Assembly: GCF_009498035.1 (NCBI RefSeq)
Contig: NZ_CP034550.1
Coordinates: 4,712,001-4,776,000 of the forward strand
Length of the DNA stretch: 64,000 nt
Direction: 5' to 3'
DNA from: Saccharothrix syringae
Lineage (GTDB): Bacteria; Actinomycetota; Actinomycetes; Mycobacteriales; Pseudonocardiaceae
Shown: positions 9,824 to 17,203 of the stretch, in pieces
Layout of the letters: each line of letters begins with the position of its first letter
How positions within the stretch are numbered: position 1 is the stretch's first letter
Translations under genes and position numbers: made by a program
The notes under the pieces: generated by a model
What the model was told of the DNA's origin: nothing
What the model saw: only the letters and a program-made list of their open reading frames with translations
Database searches by the model: none

Positions 9824-9957
9824 GTGCATGACTCGCGGGTGCTGAGTGCATGACACGCGCGGGTTGAACGCAGGACACGCCGGGGTTGAGTGGAGGACTC
9901 GCGGTGTCCGGGTGGAGGACACGCGGTGTCTGAGTGGAGGACACGCGGGGTGGAAAG
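9824..9957. repeat. tandem array of about six degenerate 22-24 bp units
   Basis: Successive units of the type G(G/C)A(G/T)GAC(A/T)CGCGG-GT..GAGT follow each other between the ABC-operon promoter region and the next gene. Two units are nearly identical (GGAGGACACGCGG and GGAGGACTCGCGG). The units contain in-frame stops and look non-coding. They may be an intergenic repeat family of this genome; their role is unknown. Confidence 0.7.
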
Positions 9958-9964
9958 GTGGTGG

Positions 9965-10627
9965 TTAGGGGGTGGGGGTGGTGGCTTCGGCGGTGGCGTC
10001 GGTGGCCTCGTCGAGGTCCAGGGTGCTGCCGGTGAGCTTGCCGCGCACGGTCAGGGCCTCGGCCAGGCGGGTCAGGTAGGTGCGGCGGGTGGGGTGGGAG
10101 CGCGGGGTCTTGTGCGCCGCGGTGCGGTAGCGGCTGATGGCCTCGTCCAGGTCGGCGCGCCGGCCGGTCCTGGCGTAGCGGCGGCCGACCAGGTCGCCCA
10201 GGGCGGCCTGGCAGGCGGTGCGGTCCCAGGTCGAATCGGCGCGCGGGGCCCGCAGCGCGTCCCGGTAGGCGACGATCGCGTCGTTGAGGTCGTTGGCGCT
10301 CCCGGTGGCGTGGAAGCGCTTGGTCAGCACGGCGCCCAGCGCCTCGGCGTGCGCGGCCCGGCGCACGTCGGCGACCGGCGTGTCCCGCAGGGCCCGGCGG
10401 CACAGGGCGACGGCCTCGTCGACCACCTCGGCGCAGCCGTTGGCCTCGTAGTCGGCCACGAGCTGCCTGCCCAGGTCGACCAGCGCGGTCGCCCGGGCCG
10501 GGTGCCCCTCGGGCGGCAGGCGGGGCAGCACCTCCGCCCGGACCAGTTCCAGCACCGCGCGGTCGGCCTGCCGGTCGGCGCCGGGCGCGGGCCGTTCCGG
10601 CTGTTCCTGGCCCCACCACGTCGTCAT
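9965..10627 (-). CDS. tetratricopeptide-like helical repeat protein
   Basis: A 220-residue soluble protein made of helical repeats. Recurrent phrases of the kind ATGSANDLNDAIVAYRDALR and TGRRADLDEAISRYRTAAH are TPR-like repeats as found in actinobacterial TPR and CHAT-associated proteins. No protease or NTPase domain follows, so it is a stand-alone repeat protein, probably a protein-binding scaffold. ATG 10627 is preceded by GGGGAGGG at good spacing. The C-terminus ends in a Thr/Pro tail. Function and partner unknown. Confidence 0.75.
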   Translation of the reverse strand: MTTWWGQEQPERPAPGADRQADRAVLELVRAEVLPRLPPEGHPARATALVDLGRQLVADYEANGCAEVVDEAVALCRRALRDTPVADVRRAAHAEALGAVLTKRFHATGSANDLNDAIVAYRDALRAPRADSTWDRTACQAALGDLVGRRYARTGRRADLDEAISRYRTAAHKTPRSHPTRRTYLTRLAEALTVRGKLTGSTLDLDEATDATAEATTPTP

Positions 10628-11146
10628 GGCCCTCCCCGCGTCCTCGCCCGGCCACCGCGTCGCGGCCGTCCAGGCACAGCCGCGGCGGTTGGGCGTCAAC
10701 CCTACTCGCCCGGAGGAACACGGCGGGTGACGGGGAGGGGCCGGCACGGCGGCCCGCGGGGTGACGGGAAGCGGGAGTGCGGGGCGGGTTCAGGGGCTGG
10801 GGGTCCGTTCGCGCTCCTCGTCGGTGATCTCCGGCCGCCACACGGCGTAGCGGAGCTCGGGTGGTGAGCGCGGTCAGGTCGGCCCGCGGGTCCGCGGTGG
10901 CGAAGAAGACGGGCGCCGGCGCGGACATCACGAAGGTGCGCAACGGCGCCGGTCGGGCATCCGACCACCACGCCGAGCCCCGGCCCGGCCGGCCCGGGCC
11001 GGGGGTCGGCTCTTGCGGCGCACCACACCCGAACCGACGGGCACGCCGGTGAACGCGACCGCGTGGGCGGAAAACGCCTCCCCACCTCGTTGCGGCGCGG
11101 CGCTGCGCCACCGGCGGGCCGCCGGGTGGCGGGCTACGCTCGGTCC
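10628..11146. other. gene-poor stretch with one possible gene remnant
   Basis: This 519-bp stretch lies between divergent genes. The only protein-like signal is the interrupted minus-strand frame at 10790-10928, listed separately. The rest should contain the promoters of the TPR-like gene and the thiol-transferase gene, but I see no convincing -35/-10 pair. Confidence 0.5.
10790..10928 (-). pseudogene. small frameshifted gene remnant
   Basis: Starting at ATG 10928 the frame reads MSAPAPVFFATADPRADLTA and onward, with coding-like codon use. It then loses coding character in the middle. A different frame continues as ELRYAVWRPEITDEERERTP and stops at 10790. A net shift of one base (for example loss of two bases in the run near 10857) would join them into a 46-residue protein. 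This looks like a small gene or 3' fragment broken by an indel. No family is recognised, and a chance arrangement is possible. Confidence 0.3.
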
Positions 11147-12229
11147 GTGAGCGACCCATCGAAGTCCGCGGCGACCGGAGCCGACCCGGAGCAGGGCAAC
11201 CCGGAGCACGGCCGGGCAGGCACCTACTCGGTCAAGGGCAAGGAGTACACCCGCGACACCCGCTACATCACCACCCGCATCACCGCCGACGGGCGCGACG
11301 GGTTCCCGGTCGAAGCCGGTCGCTACCGGCTGGTCGCGGCGCGGGCCTGCCCGTGGGCGAACCGGGCGATCATCGTGCGGCGGCTGCTCGGCCTGGAGGA
11401 CGCGCTGTCGATCGGCCTGCCCGGGCCGACGCACGACGCGCGGTCGTGGACGTTCGACCTCGACCCCGGCGGGCGCGACCCGGTGCTGGGCATCGAACGC
11501 CTCCAGGAGGCGTACTTCAAGCGCGACCCGGACTACCCGCGCGGGATCACCGTGCCCGCGATCGTGGACACCACCACCGGCGCGGTGGTCACCAACGACT
11601 TCGCGCAGATCACCCTGGACCTGTCCACCGAGTGGCGGGCCCACCACCGCGAGGGCGCGCCCGACCTGCTGCCCGAGGCGCACCGCGACGAGATCGACGA
11701 GGTCAACCGCCGGGTGTTCACCGAGGTGAACAACGGCGTCTACCGGTGCGGGTTCGCGGGCAGCCAGCAGGCGTACGACGAGGCGTACCGGCGGCTGTGG
11801 ACCGCGCTGGACTGGCTGGAGGAGCGGCTGGCCGACCGGCGCTACCTGGTCGGCGACACGATCACCGAGGCCGACGTGCGGCTGTTCACCACGCTGGTGC
11901 GCTTCGACCCGGTCTACCACGGGCACTTCAAGTGCAACCGGAACAAGCTGGCCGAGATGCCGGTGCTGTGGGCCTACGCGCGGGACCTGTTCCAGACGCC
12001 GGGCTTCGGCGACACGGTCGACTTCCGCCAGATCAAGGAGCACTACTACCTGGTGCACACCGACCTCAACCCGAACGGGATCGTCCCCTGTGGACCGGAC
12101 CTGTCCGGGTGGGTCACCCCGCACGGGCGCGAGGCGCTGGGCGGCCGCCCGTTCGGCGACGGCACGCCGCCGGGGCCGGTGCGCGAGCCGGTGGACCCGG
12201 CGCACACCCCACTGTCCACAGTGGACTGA
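11147..12229 (+). CDS. Xi-class GST / glutathionyl-hydroquinone reductase-like enzyme
   Basis: A 360-residue protein of the ECM4/YqjG (Xi-class) glutathione transferase family. The N-terminal thioredoxin fold has the catalytic CPWA motif (RACPWANRAIIVRRLLGLED region), with Cys as nucleophile. The C-terminal helical domain carries the family phrases LVGDTITEADVRLFTTLVRFD and VYHGHFKCN. Family members reductively deglutathionylate hydroquinones. Actinobacteria of this type normally make mycothiol rather than glutathione, so the natural thiol is probably different (inference). The start GTG 11147 gives the standard family length. A strong hairpin follows at 12234. Confidence 0.9.
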   Translation: MSDPSKSAATGADPEQGNPEHGRAGTYSVKGKEYTRDTRYITTRITADGRDGFPVEAGRYRLVAARACPWANRAIIVRRLLGLEDALSIGLPGPTHDARSWTFDLDPGGRDPVLGIERLQEAYFKRDPDYPRGITVPAIVDTTTGAVVTNDFAQITLDLSTEWRAHHREGAPDLLPEAHRDEIDEVNRRVFTEVNNGVYRCGFAGSQQAYDEAYRRLWTALDWLEERLADRRYLVGDTITEADVRLFTTLVRFDPVYHGHFKCNRNKLAEMPVLWAYARDLFQTPGFGDTVDFRQIKEHYYLVHTDLNPNGIVPCGPDLSGWVTPHGREALGGRPFGDGTPPGPVREPVDPAHTPLSTVD

Positions 12230-12233
12230 CCGC

Positions 12234-12261
12234 TGCGGGGCGGGTCGCCGCCCGCCCCGCA
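12234..12261. terminator. bidirectional hairpin terminator
   Basis: Perfect 11-bp stem (TGCGGGGCGGG with its complement) and a 6-nt loop, between two convergent genes ending at 12229 and 12264. Actinobacterial terminators often lack a U-tract, so it may serve both strands. Confidence 0.75.
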
Positions 12262-12263
12262 CC

Positions 12264-13361
12264 TCACCACTCCTGGCGCGGCTCCACCAGCGGGCCCCAC
12301 TCCCGCGCCAGCGCGGCCGCCAGCTCCAGGTTCGCCGCCGCCGCCTCGACCGTCCGGCGGCCGTACCCGCAGGCCGCCGCCACGCCGGTGACCGGCGCGC
12401 CCAGCGCCTCCACGGTCAGGTACAGCGCCCGCCGCGTCGCCGCCGGGTGGGACTCGGCGACCACCCCGGCGATCACGTCCACGCCCCGCCGCAGCCGTCG
12501 CAGCGCCTCGAAGAAACCCGGGTCCGTCGGCGGCGGGTCGTCGCCGCTGGTCACCGGCAGGTGCACGGTCGGCATCGGCAGGCGGTGCCGGTCCAGCAGG
12601 TCGGCCAGCCCGTTCAGGAACTCCACCGCCGGGTCCAGGTCCGTCGGCGCGAACACCGGCACGTGCTCCAGGTCGCCGTAGCACAGGTGCAGCACCCAGC
12701 GCGCCCGCGGCGCGGCCCGCAGCACCTCCGCGACCTGGGCGGCCAGGTCGCGCGTCAGCATCGACCACGCCTCCCGCGAGGTCCGGTGGTAGGCCACCAG
12801 CACGGCCGGGGTCTCCAGCTGCAACTGCACCCGGTCGCCCCAGGTGGCCGCGATCTGGGCGACCTCGCCGAGCACGGCCTCCCGCACCACCGGCATCCAG
12901 TCGCGGGCGGCCGTCACCGAGCCCGAGGCGAACAGCGCCAGGTCCAGCGGGTTGGGGATGCCGACCTGCACCCGCGCGTCGCCCGCGCCGGCCGCGCCCA
13001 GCGCGGCGAACGCCGCCTCGGCCTGCGCCGGGCGACCCGGTGCCACGTCGCCGGGCACCAGCCGCCGGCCGGGCAGGACGCGGTAGTGCGGCATGTCGTC
13101 GTAACCCCGGCTCGCGCCGCCGCGCACCCGCTCCAGGGCCGGCACGGCGGCCAGCCGGTCCAGCCAGTCGATGATCCACCGCGGGTCGCGGTCGTAGGGC
13201 AGCGCGGTCAGCTCCGCGCCGCGGCGGTGCCGGAGGAACCAGCCCATCGCGGCGGCCGGGTCCTCGCACAGCGGCGGTGGCAGGGAGCCCACCAGGTGCA
13301 CGGGCAGCGGGCGGGACGTCCAGTGGGCCGGCGTAGCCCGGGACTCGCGGATCGTGGACAT
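12264..13361 (-). CDS. MetE-like (cobalamin-independent methionine synthase family) protein
   Basis: A 365-residue single-domain protein resembling the C-terminal catalytic half of MetE in the UROD/MetE-like superfamily. Zinc-ligand-like residues sit in the expected pattern: His225 and Cys227 in LHLCYGD, and Cys331 in ACGYGRR, which corresponds to the late CG motif of MetE. It lacks the N-terminal folate half, like archaeal MetE and several orphan methyltransferases. By family it would transfer a methyl (or other one-carbon) group to a thiol, but the donor is unknown. It stands alone and is preceded by a structured leader at 13467-13550. Start ATG 13361. Confidence 0.72.
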   Translation of the reverse strand: MSTIRESRATPAHWTSRPLPVHLVGSLPPPLCEDPAAAMGWFLRHRRGAELTALPYDRDPRWIIDWLDRLAAVPALERVRGGASRGYDDMPHYRVLPGRRLVPGDVAPGRPAQAEAAFAALGAAGAGDARVQVGIPNPLDLALFASGSVTAARDWMPVVREAVLGEVAQIAATWGDRVQLQLETPAVLVAYHRTSREAWSMLTRDLAAQVAEVLRAAPRARWVLHLCYGDLEHVPVFAPTDLDPAVEFLNGLADLLDRHRLPMPTVHLPVTSGDDPPPTDPGFFEALRRLRRGVDVIAGVVAESHPAATRRALYLTVEALGAPVTGVAAACGYGRRTVEAAAANLELAAALAREWGPLVEPRQEW

Positions 13362-14101
13362 GCCGGTTCCTGCTTTCACCAGAGGTCGTGTTCCGGTCAC
13401 ATGCTGGCAGCTCCGCGCGGGCCGGCAAGATCCGTTACCGGGTCCCGTGAAGATCGTCCACGCGATCGTGTGACGTGCGGGCCACCGGGGCGTGGAATCC
13501 CTGGCGGACACCGGAAAGCCCGTTGCGGTGGCACTTTCGTCACTCACACGAGTGGAAAGGCCCGGGAAGGGCCTCCCCGGGCGGACGGAGGGCGTCGGCT
13601 GTGCTGCACTCGAAGGGGCACGACACCGCGGGAACCCGCGGTGGTCCCGACGCGAGGAGGCCGAGATGCCCGTCCGGGAGCGGTCGCGCAGGGGGAGGGC
13701 AGGGCCCTCCGGCGCGAGCTGAGACCGGGCGCGGTGCCGTGCGGTGCCGATGTCGGCGTCCACCCGGGACCACGGGTCCGCGGTGGGCGCCGCTCCCGAT
13801 CCGGCCGGTCGCGCGGAGCGCGGTGCGGGCAGTCGACGGCGTGGGGTTGGCCGACTGCCCGCCCCCCGCGCGGACGACCGGCCAGGGGGCGGTTCGGCTG
13901 GTGGGTGCGGATGCTTTCTGCCGCTATGTGGAGCCGAACCGCCCCCGGTCCGCCCCGGGGCGACCACCTCGTCGCGCGAAGACCCCGACGTGCCCGACCG
14001 GCAGGCCGACCGGGCCGCCGACGAGCAGCCGAGACGCGACCACCCGCGCCGCCCGGTCGGCGACCGCGCGGCGGTGAACCGGTCGACGACGTGCTCACGG
14101 A
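13362..14101. other. 740-bp intergenic region with hairpins, no convincing gene
   Basis: No frame on either strand has recognisable protein content. The part next to the MetE-like gene contains a long self-complementary element (13467-13550). On the plus strand there is a perfect 8-bp hairpin at 13625-13642. A GAGGAGG ribosome-site-like stretch precedes an 18-codon ORF at 13666-13722, which includes a 7-bp hairpin at 13694-13710. This could encode a leader peptide, but nothing obvious lies downstream on that strand. Confidence 0.45.
13467..13550 (-). promoter_or_regulatory. candidate structured 5' leader of the MetE-like gene
   Basis: The outer segments CGTGTGA-GTGACG and CGTCACACG pair, as do inner GCCACCG and CGGTGGC segments, forming one extended imperfect stem enclosing about 35 nt. 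The element ends about 105 nt upstream of the start codon, on the strand transcribed into that gene. I do not recognise a known riboswitch consensus. It may be an RNA leader or a chance structure in GC-rich DNA. Confidence 0.3.
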
Positions 14102-14320
14102 TCAGCCGGGGTCGCCGCGGCGCTTGCGGTGGGCGACCCAGGCCAGGTCGACCGCCGAGACGACCGCCAGCACGACCAGCAGCACGGCCAACCAGGCCAG
14201 GCCGGCCCGCCACGCCAGGACCGCGGCCACGCCGCTGAAGACGATGCCGAACCCGGCCAGCCACAGCCGCAGGGTCAGCGCGCTGCGCGGCGGGGCGGGT
14301 GGTGGGAGTTCTTCGGTCAT
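14102..14320 (-). CDS. DUF6343-like small membrane protein
   Basis: A 72-residue protein with two hydrophobic helices (LWLAGFGIVFSGVAAVLAW and LAWLAVLLVVLAVVSAVDLAW) and a basic tail (AHRKRRGD). The opening RSALTLRLWLAGFGIV matches the actinobacterial DUF6343 family as I know it. It is probably a small inner-membrane protein of unknown role. The Rho-N-domain gene is upstream on the same strand, but a perfect hairpin at 14347-14372 separates them, so it may be its own unit. Confidence 0.68.
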   Translation of the reverse strand: MTEELPPPAPPRSALTLRLWLAGFGIVFSGVAAVLAWRAGLAWLAVLLVVLAVVSAVDLAWVAHRKRRGDPG

Positions 14321-14346
14321 GGTGGACCAGTCCTCACGCGGGGTGC

Positions 14347-14372
14347 CCCACCGCCCGCGCCGGGGCGGTGGG
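14347..14372 (-). terminator. hairpin terminator
   Basis: Perfect 10-bp stem (CCCACCGCCC / GGGCGGTGGG) with a 6-nt loop, 21 nt downstream of the Rho-N-domain gene on the minus strand. Confidence 0.65.
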
Positions 14373-14393
14373 ACGACGGTCGCGGGGTGCGCC

Positions 14394-14966
14394 TCAGGCG
14401 TCCTCGCGGTCGGGGCTCTCCAGCTGGAAGAAGGTGCTCGGCGAGCCGTCCGAGCGCTGCTCCTGGTAGATGAAGTTCAGCCGGCGCTCGTCGAACGTGG
14501 CGAACCACTCGTCCCAGTCCACGTGGCGCAGCCCGTCACCCCCGTGGCCCGGGAAGTCGAACCGCAGCACGCCCAGGTGGTCGCCGTGCTCGGTGCCCGG
14601 CACGGTGGCCGGCGTGGCGTCGCGCGCCTCGGCCCACTGCCGGATGACGTCGTGGTTGGTGGTCACCAGGCTCCGGCCGGGCCGCTCCGGCTCGTCGTCG
14701 GTGGAGCGGACCTCCTGGGAGTACTTCAGGCTCTTGGAGGTGCCCTCGCCGGTGCGGACGCCACCCCGGTCGTCCCCGCTGCGGGGCTCCGGCGCGCCGC
14801 CGCCCATCGCGTCGGCGACGGCCCGCACCAGCTCGGCCTTGTGCATGTCGTGGGAGCCGCGCACGCCGAGCTCGGACGCCTTGTGCCGCAGCTCGTCGAC
14901 GGTCATGTCGGAGAGCTTGCCCGCGTCGGCCCGGCTGCTCTTGTCCTGCGTTCGCTGCTTGCTCAT
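14394..14966 (-). CDS. Rho-N-domain protein of actinobacteria
   Basis: A 190-residue soluble protein. Residues ~18-52 (LSDMTVDELRHKASELGVRG and onward) form a Rho termination factor N-terminal (SAP-like) nucleic-acid-binding helix-turn-helix domain. After a Gly/Asp-rich linker the C-terminal half (TTNHDVIRQWAEARDATPAT, then a WDEWFATFDERRLNFIYQE segment) is a conserved region found in similar actinobacterial proteins. It has no transcription-termination ATPase and is not Rho itself. It probably binds nucleic acid; cellular role unknown. The start ATG follows a GAGG site. Confidence 0.82.
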   Translation of the reverse strand: MSKQRTQDKSSRADAGKLSDMTVDELRHKASELGVRGSHDMHKAELVRAVADAMGGGAPEPRSGDDRGGVRTGEGTSKSLKYSQEVRSTDDEPERPGRSLVTTNHDVIRQWAEARDATPATVPGTEHGDHLGVLRFDFPGHGGDGLRHVDWDEWFATFDERRLNFIYQEQRSDGSPSTFFQLESPDREDA

Positions 14967-15046
14967 CTCGCCTCCTCGCGCAGTGGGCTACCCGCGCGGG
15001 ACGAGCTGATGCGGCCGGATCGGATTCCCCGTCGCGGGTCCCCGGG

Positions 15047-15559
15047 TCAGTCCCGGGCGAGGTGCCGCTTGGCGGCCTCGTAGCCCAGGTGCAGCCAGTC
15101 GGAGGTGCCGACGGCGGTCAGCGCGGTCATCGCCAGCCGGGTGGCGCGGGGCGCGAGCACGTGACCGGCGGTGAGCGCGGTGGCGATCCAGACGCCCGAG
15201 CAGAACGGGCAGGTCACCAGTTCGCCCACGGCGTGCCGGACGCCGTCGCCGCGCACGGACTCGTTGACCTCCGCCACCCCGGCGGGTTCCTCGTACCGGG
15301 TGAACGGGGCGCGCAGCGCGGCGGTGACGGAACTCTTGGTCAGCAGCCGGCTGGCCTTGTGGGTGGCCATCGACAGCAGCGCCACGTCACCCGCCGACAC
15401 CCGCTCGGGCAACCGCGCCCCGGTGCGGCGGCCGATCAGCGCGGCCGCGCCGACCAGTGCCGCGTACGAGCCCATCGCGGACAGGTACCCGGCCAGCGGC
15501 CTCCGCTCCCCGTTGGAATAGGCGGTGCGGACGCGTTCGAAGCTCCGGGCGATCGACAT
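15047..15559 (-). CDS. DUF1360 membrane protein
   Basis: A 170-residue protein with several hydrophobic segments and the CPFC motif typical of DUF1360 (ELVTCPFCSGVWIATALTAG). The conserved phrase MATHKASRLLTKSSVTAALRAPFTRYEE also fits this family, which includes Bacillus sporulation-associated YjcL-type proteins. Probably an integral membrane protein of unknown biochemical role. The sigma-factor gene lies upstream on the same strand, separated by a 58-bp tandem hairpin array that should terminate most read-through. Confidence 0.85.
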   Translation of the reverse strand: MSIARSFERVRTAYSNGERRPLAGYLSAMGSYAALVGAAALIGRRTGARLPERVSAGDVALLSMATHKASRLLTKSSVTAALRAPFTRYEEPAGVAEVNESVRGDGVRHAVGELVTCPFCSGVWIATALTAGHVLAPRATRLAMTALTAVGTSDWLHLGYEAAKRHLARD

Positions 15560-15624
15560 GCGCGGTGAATTGCCCCTGTGGGGGAGTTCAAACCGTGGTG
15601 CCGGTCGCGCCGGCCGCGACCCCC

Positions 15625-15782
15625 GGGACAGCGCGACCGGGCGGACCTCGCGGGTCCGCCCGTCGTGTCGGCCGCGCCCCGTGGGACAGCGCGACCGGGA
15701 GAACCTCGCGGGTTCGCCCGTCGTGTCGGCCGCGCCCCGTGGGACAGCGCGACCGGGCGGACCTCAGCGGTCCGCCCGGTCG
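15625..15782. repeat. 58-bp tandem repeat of terminator-like hairpins (about 2.7 copies)
   Basis: Copies begin at 15625, 15683 and 15741 with GGGACAGCGCGACCGGG and an exact 58-bp period. Each copy holds a hairpin: GGGCGGACC-loop-GGTCCGCCC in copies 1 and 3, and GAACC/GGTTC arms in copy 2, where both arms changed together. The array lies just downstream of the sigma-factor gene on the minus strand and probably acts as a multi-hairpin terminator. Confidence 0.85.
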
Positions 15783-15814
15783 CGTGTTCGAGCCGGTCGT
15801 GTTCGGGTGGTGCG

Positions 15815-16807
15815 TCAGCCGGTCCAGGCCAGCAGGGCCTGGCTGCGCTCCGGGCTGCGCAGGTGCCGCAGCGACTCCTTCTCCAGCTGGCGGATGCGCT
15901 CGCGGGTCAGGCCGACCTCGGCGGCCACCTCCTGGAGCGTGCGCGGCCGGCCGTCGGTCAGGCCGTAGCGCAGGGTCAGGATCAGCGCCTGCCGGGGCGG
16001 CAGGGTGTGCACCAGGTTGAGCAGCTCGGCGACCATGCCGTTGTGCTCGACCACCTCGTGCGCCTGCACGGCCTCGACGTCCTCGATCAGGTCGGCCACC
16101 GACGTGCTGCCGTCGTCGCCGACCGGGGTTTCCAGGCTGATCGCCGACCGGCCCGCCTCCAGCAGCTCGACCACGCGCGCCAGCGGGGTGCCCGACGCCT
16201 GCGCGATCTCCTCGTGGGTCGGGTCGCGGTCCAGCTCCAGCCGCAGCTTGCGCTCGACCTTGCGCAGCTTGGACAGCTCCTCGAACACGTGCACCGGCAG
16301 CCGCACCGTGCGGGTCTGCTCGGCCACGCCGCGCTCGATGGCCTGGCGGATCCACCAGATCGCGTAGGTGGAGAACTTGTAGCCCTTGGCGTAGTCGAAC
16401 TTCTCCACGGCCCGGATCAGGCCCAGGTTGCCCTCCTGGACCACGTCCAGGAACGGCAGGCCGCGGTAGGCGTGCTTCTTGGCCACCGACACCACCAGGC
16501 GCAGGTTGGCCCGGATCATGTGGTCCTTGGCACGCCGGCCGTCCGCGGCCACCTCGCGCAGCGCGCGTCGGCGGTCGAGCTCCATCGGCGGGCCCTCGCC
16601 GGCGTCGGCGGCGCGCAGCAGCTCGGCGGCGTACACGCCCGCCTCGATGCGCCGGGCCAGGTCCACCTCCTGCTCGGCGGTCAGCAGCGGCGTGCCGCCG
16701 ACCTCGCGCAGGTAGTGGCCGACCAGGTCGGCGTCCTGCGACCACTCCCGGCGGGACGCGTCGGCGCGCTGCGGGCGGGTCTTCGTCGTGGTGGTCGTCG
16801 AGGACAT
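15815..16807 (-). CDS. group-2 RNA polymerase sigma factor (SigB/HrdB-like)
   Basis: A 330-residue sigma-70 protein. Region 1.2 (DLVGHYLREVGGTPLLTAEQE), region 2 (LRLVVSVAKKHAYRGLPFLD, then KGYKFSTYAIWWIRQAIERG), region 3 (VHVFEELSKLRKVERKL) and region 4 (RTLQEVAAEVGLTRERIRQLE) are all complete. It lacks the long acidic region 1.1 of the primary sigma, so it is a group-2 factor that probably recognises near-consensus promoters under stress or stationary conditions. ATG 16807 is preceded by AAGGAG. A GGGTAA-type candidate promoter lies at 16974-16999. No anti-sigma gene adjoins it. Confidence 0.92.
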   Translation of the reverse strand: MSSTTTTTKTRPQRADASRREWSQDADLVGHYLREVGGTPLLTAEQEVDLARRIEAGVYAAELLRAADAGEGPPMELDRRRALREVAADGRRAKDHMIRANLRLVVSVAKKHAYRGLPFLDVVQEGNLGLIRAVEKFDYAKGYKFSTYAIWWIRQAIERGVAEQTRTVRLPVHVFEELSKLRKVERKLRLELDRDPTHEEIAQASGTPLARVVELLEAGRSAISLETPVGDDGSTSVADLIEDVEAVQAHEVVEHNGMVAELLNLVHTLPPRQALILTLRYGLTDGRPRTLQEVAAEVGLTRERIRQLEKESLRHLRSPERSQALLAWTG

Positions 16808-17203
16808 GTCTTCTCCTTCTGGATCAGCCCGCCCAGGGGGCACGGGGGAGTGGTGGACTGCGCTTCACGATGTGGTTGGACGATCCCGCGGCCGCTCCGG
16901 CGGCTCTCGTCCGCGCCCTGATCGGGCGACACCCCGTTCAACGGAGCGTGACGCACGGGCATTCCCCATCGGGTTACCCGATCGAGGGCGACCCCGAACA
17001 CACGACCGGAACGGGTAATCGGTCTTCGACCGGGTAGCCGAAGGAGATGGGTGGGTGTGGGGTGAAGCACAGACCGTGAGCGCGCGGGCGGCCGTCACGC
17101 CCGGTGACCCCCGCGAGAGGTCATGGTCCGCTACTTCAGGTGCCCGCGCACGCCAATAACGCCACGGGGAAATCTTCACCTGTTCGGACCACGGCGACCG
17201 GGA
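16808..17203. other. regulatory intergenic region between sigma factor and AI-2E-type permease genes
   Basis: A 396-bp stretch without a convincing gene. It contains ATCGGGT-T-ACCCGAT, a 7-bp-arm palindrome at 16968-16982, further GGGTAA/GGGTAG hexamers around 17021-17037, and the candidate promoter listed separately. It must hold the sigma-gene promoter and the 3' end of the permease transcript. Confidence 0.5.
16974..16999 (-). promoter_or_regulatory. candidate stress-type promoter of the sigma-factor gene
   Basis: On the minus strand GTTC is followed after 16 nt by GGGTAA. This resembles the Streptomyces SigB-class pattern GNNT-N14-16-GGGTAC. It is 167 nt upstream of the sigma start codon, and the -10 element is embedded in a palindrome. 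It may mean stress-sigma control of this sigma gene (inference). Confidence 0.35.

Noticed and set aside
13467..13550. Known SAM-I, SAM-IV, SAH or cobalamin riboswitch
   Set aside because: Short matches such as GCAAC exist, but the ordered conserved blocks of these classes could not be found.
13666..13722. 18-residue ORF with a GAGGAGG site
   Set aside because: Good ribosome site, but no downstream gene for attenuation and no recognisable product; kept only as a note in the intergenic entry.
15625..15782. CRISPR array
   Set aside because: The 58-bp copies are adjacent without unique spacers, and no cas genes occur in the window.
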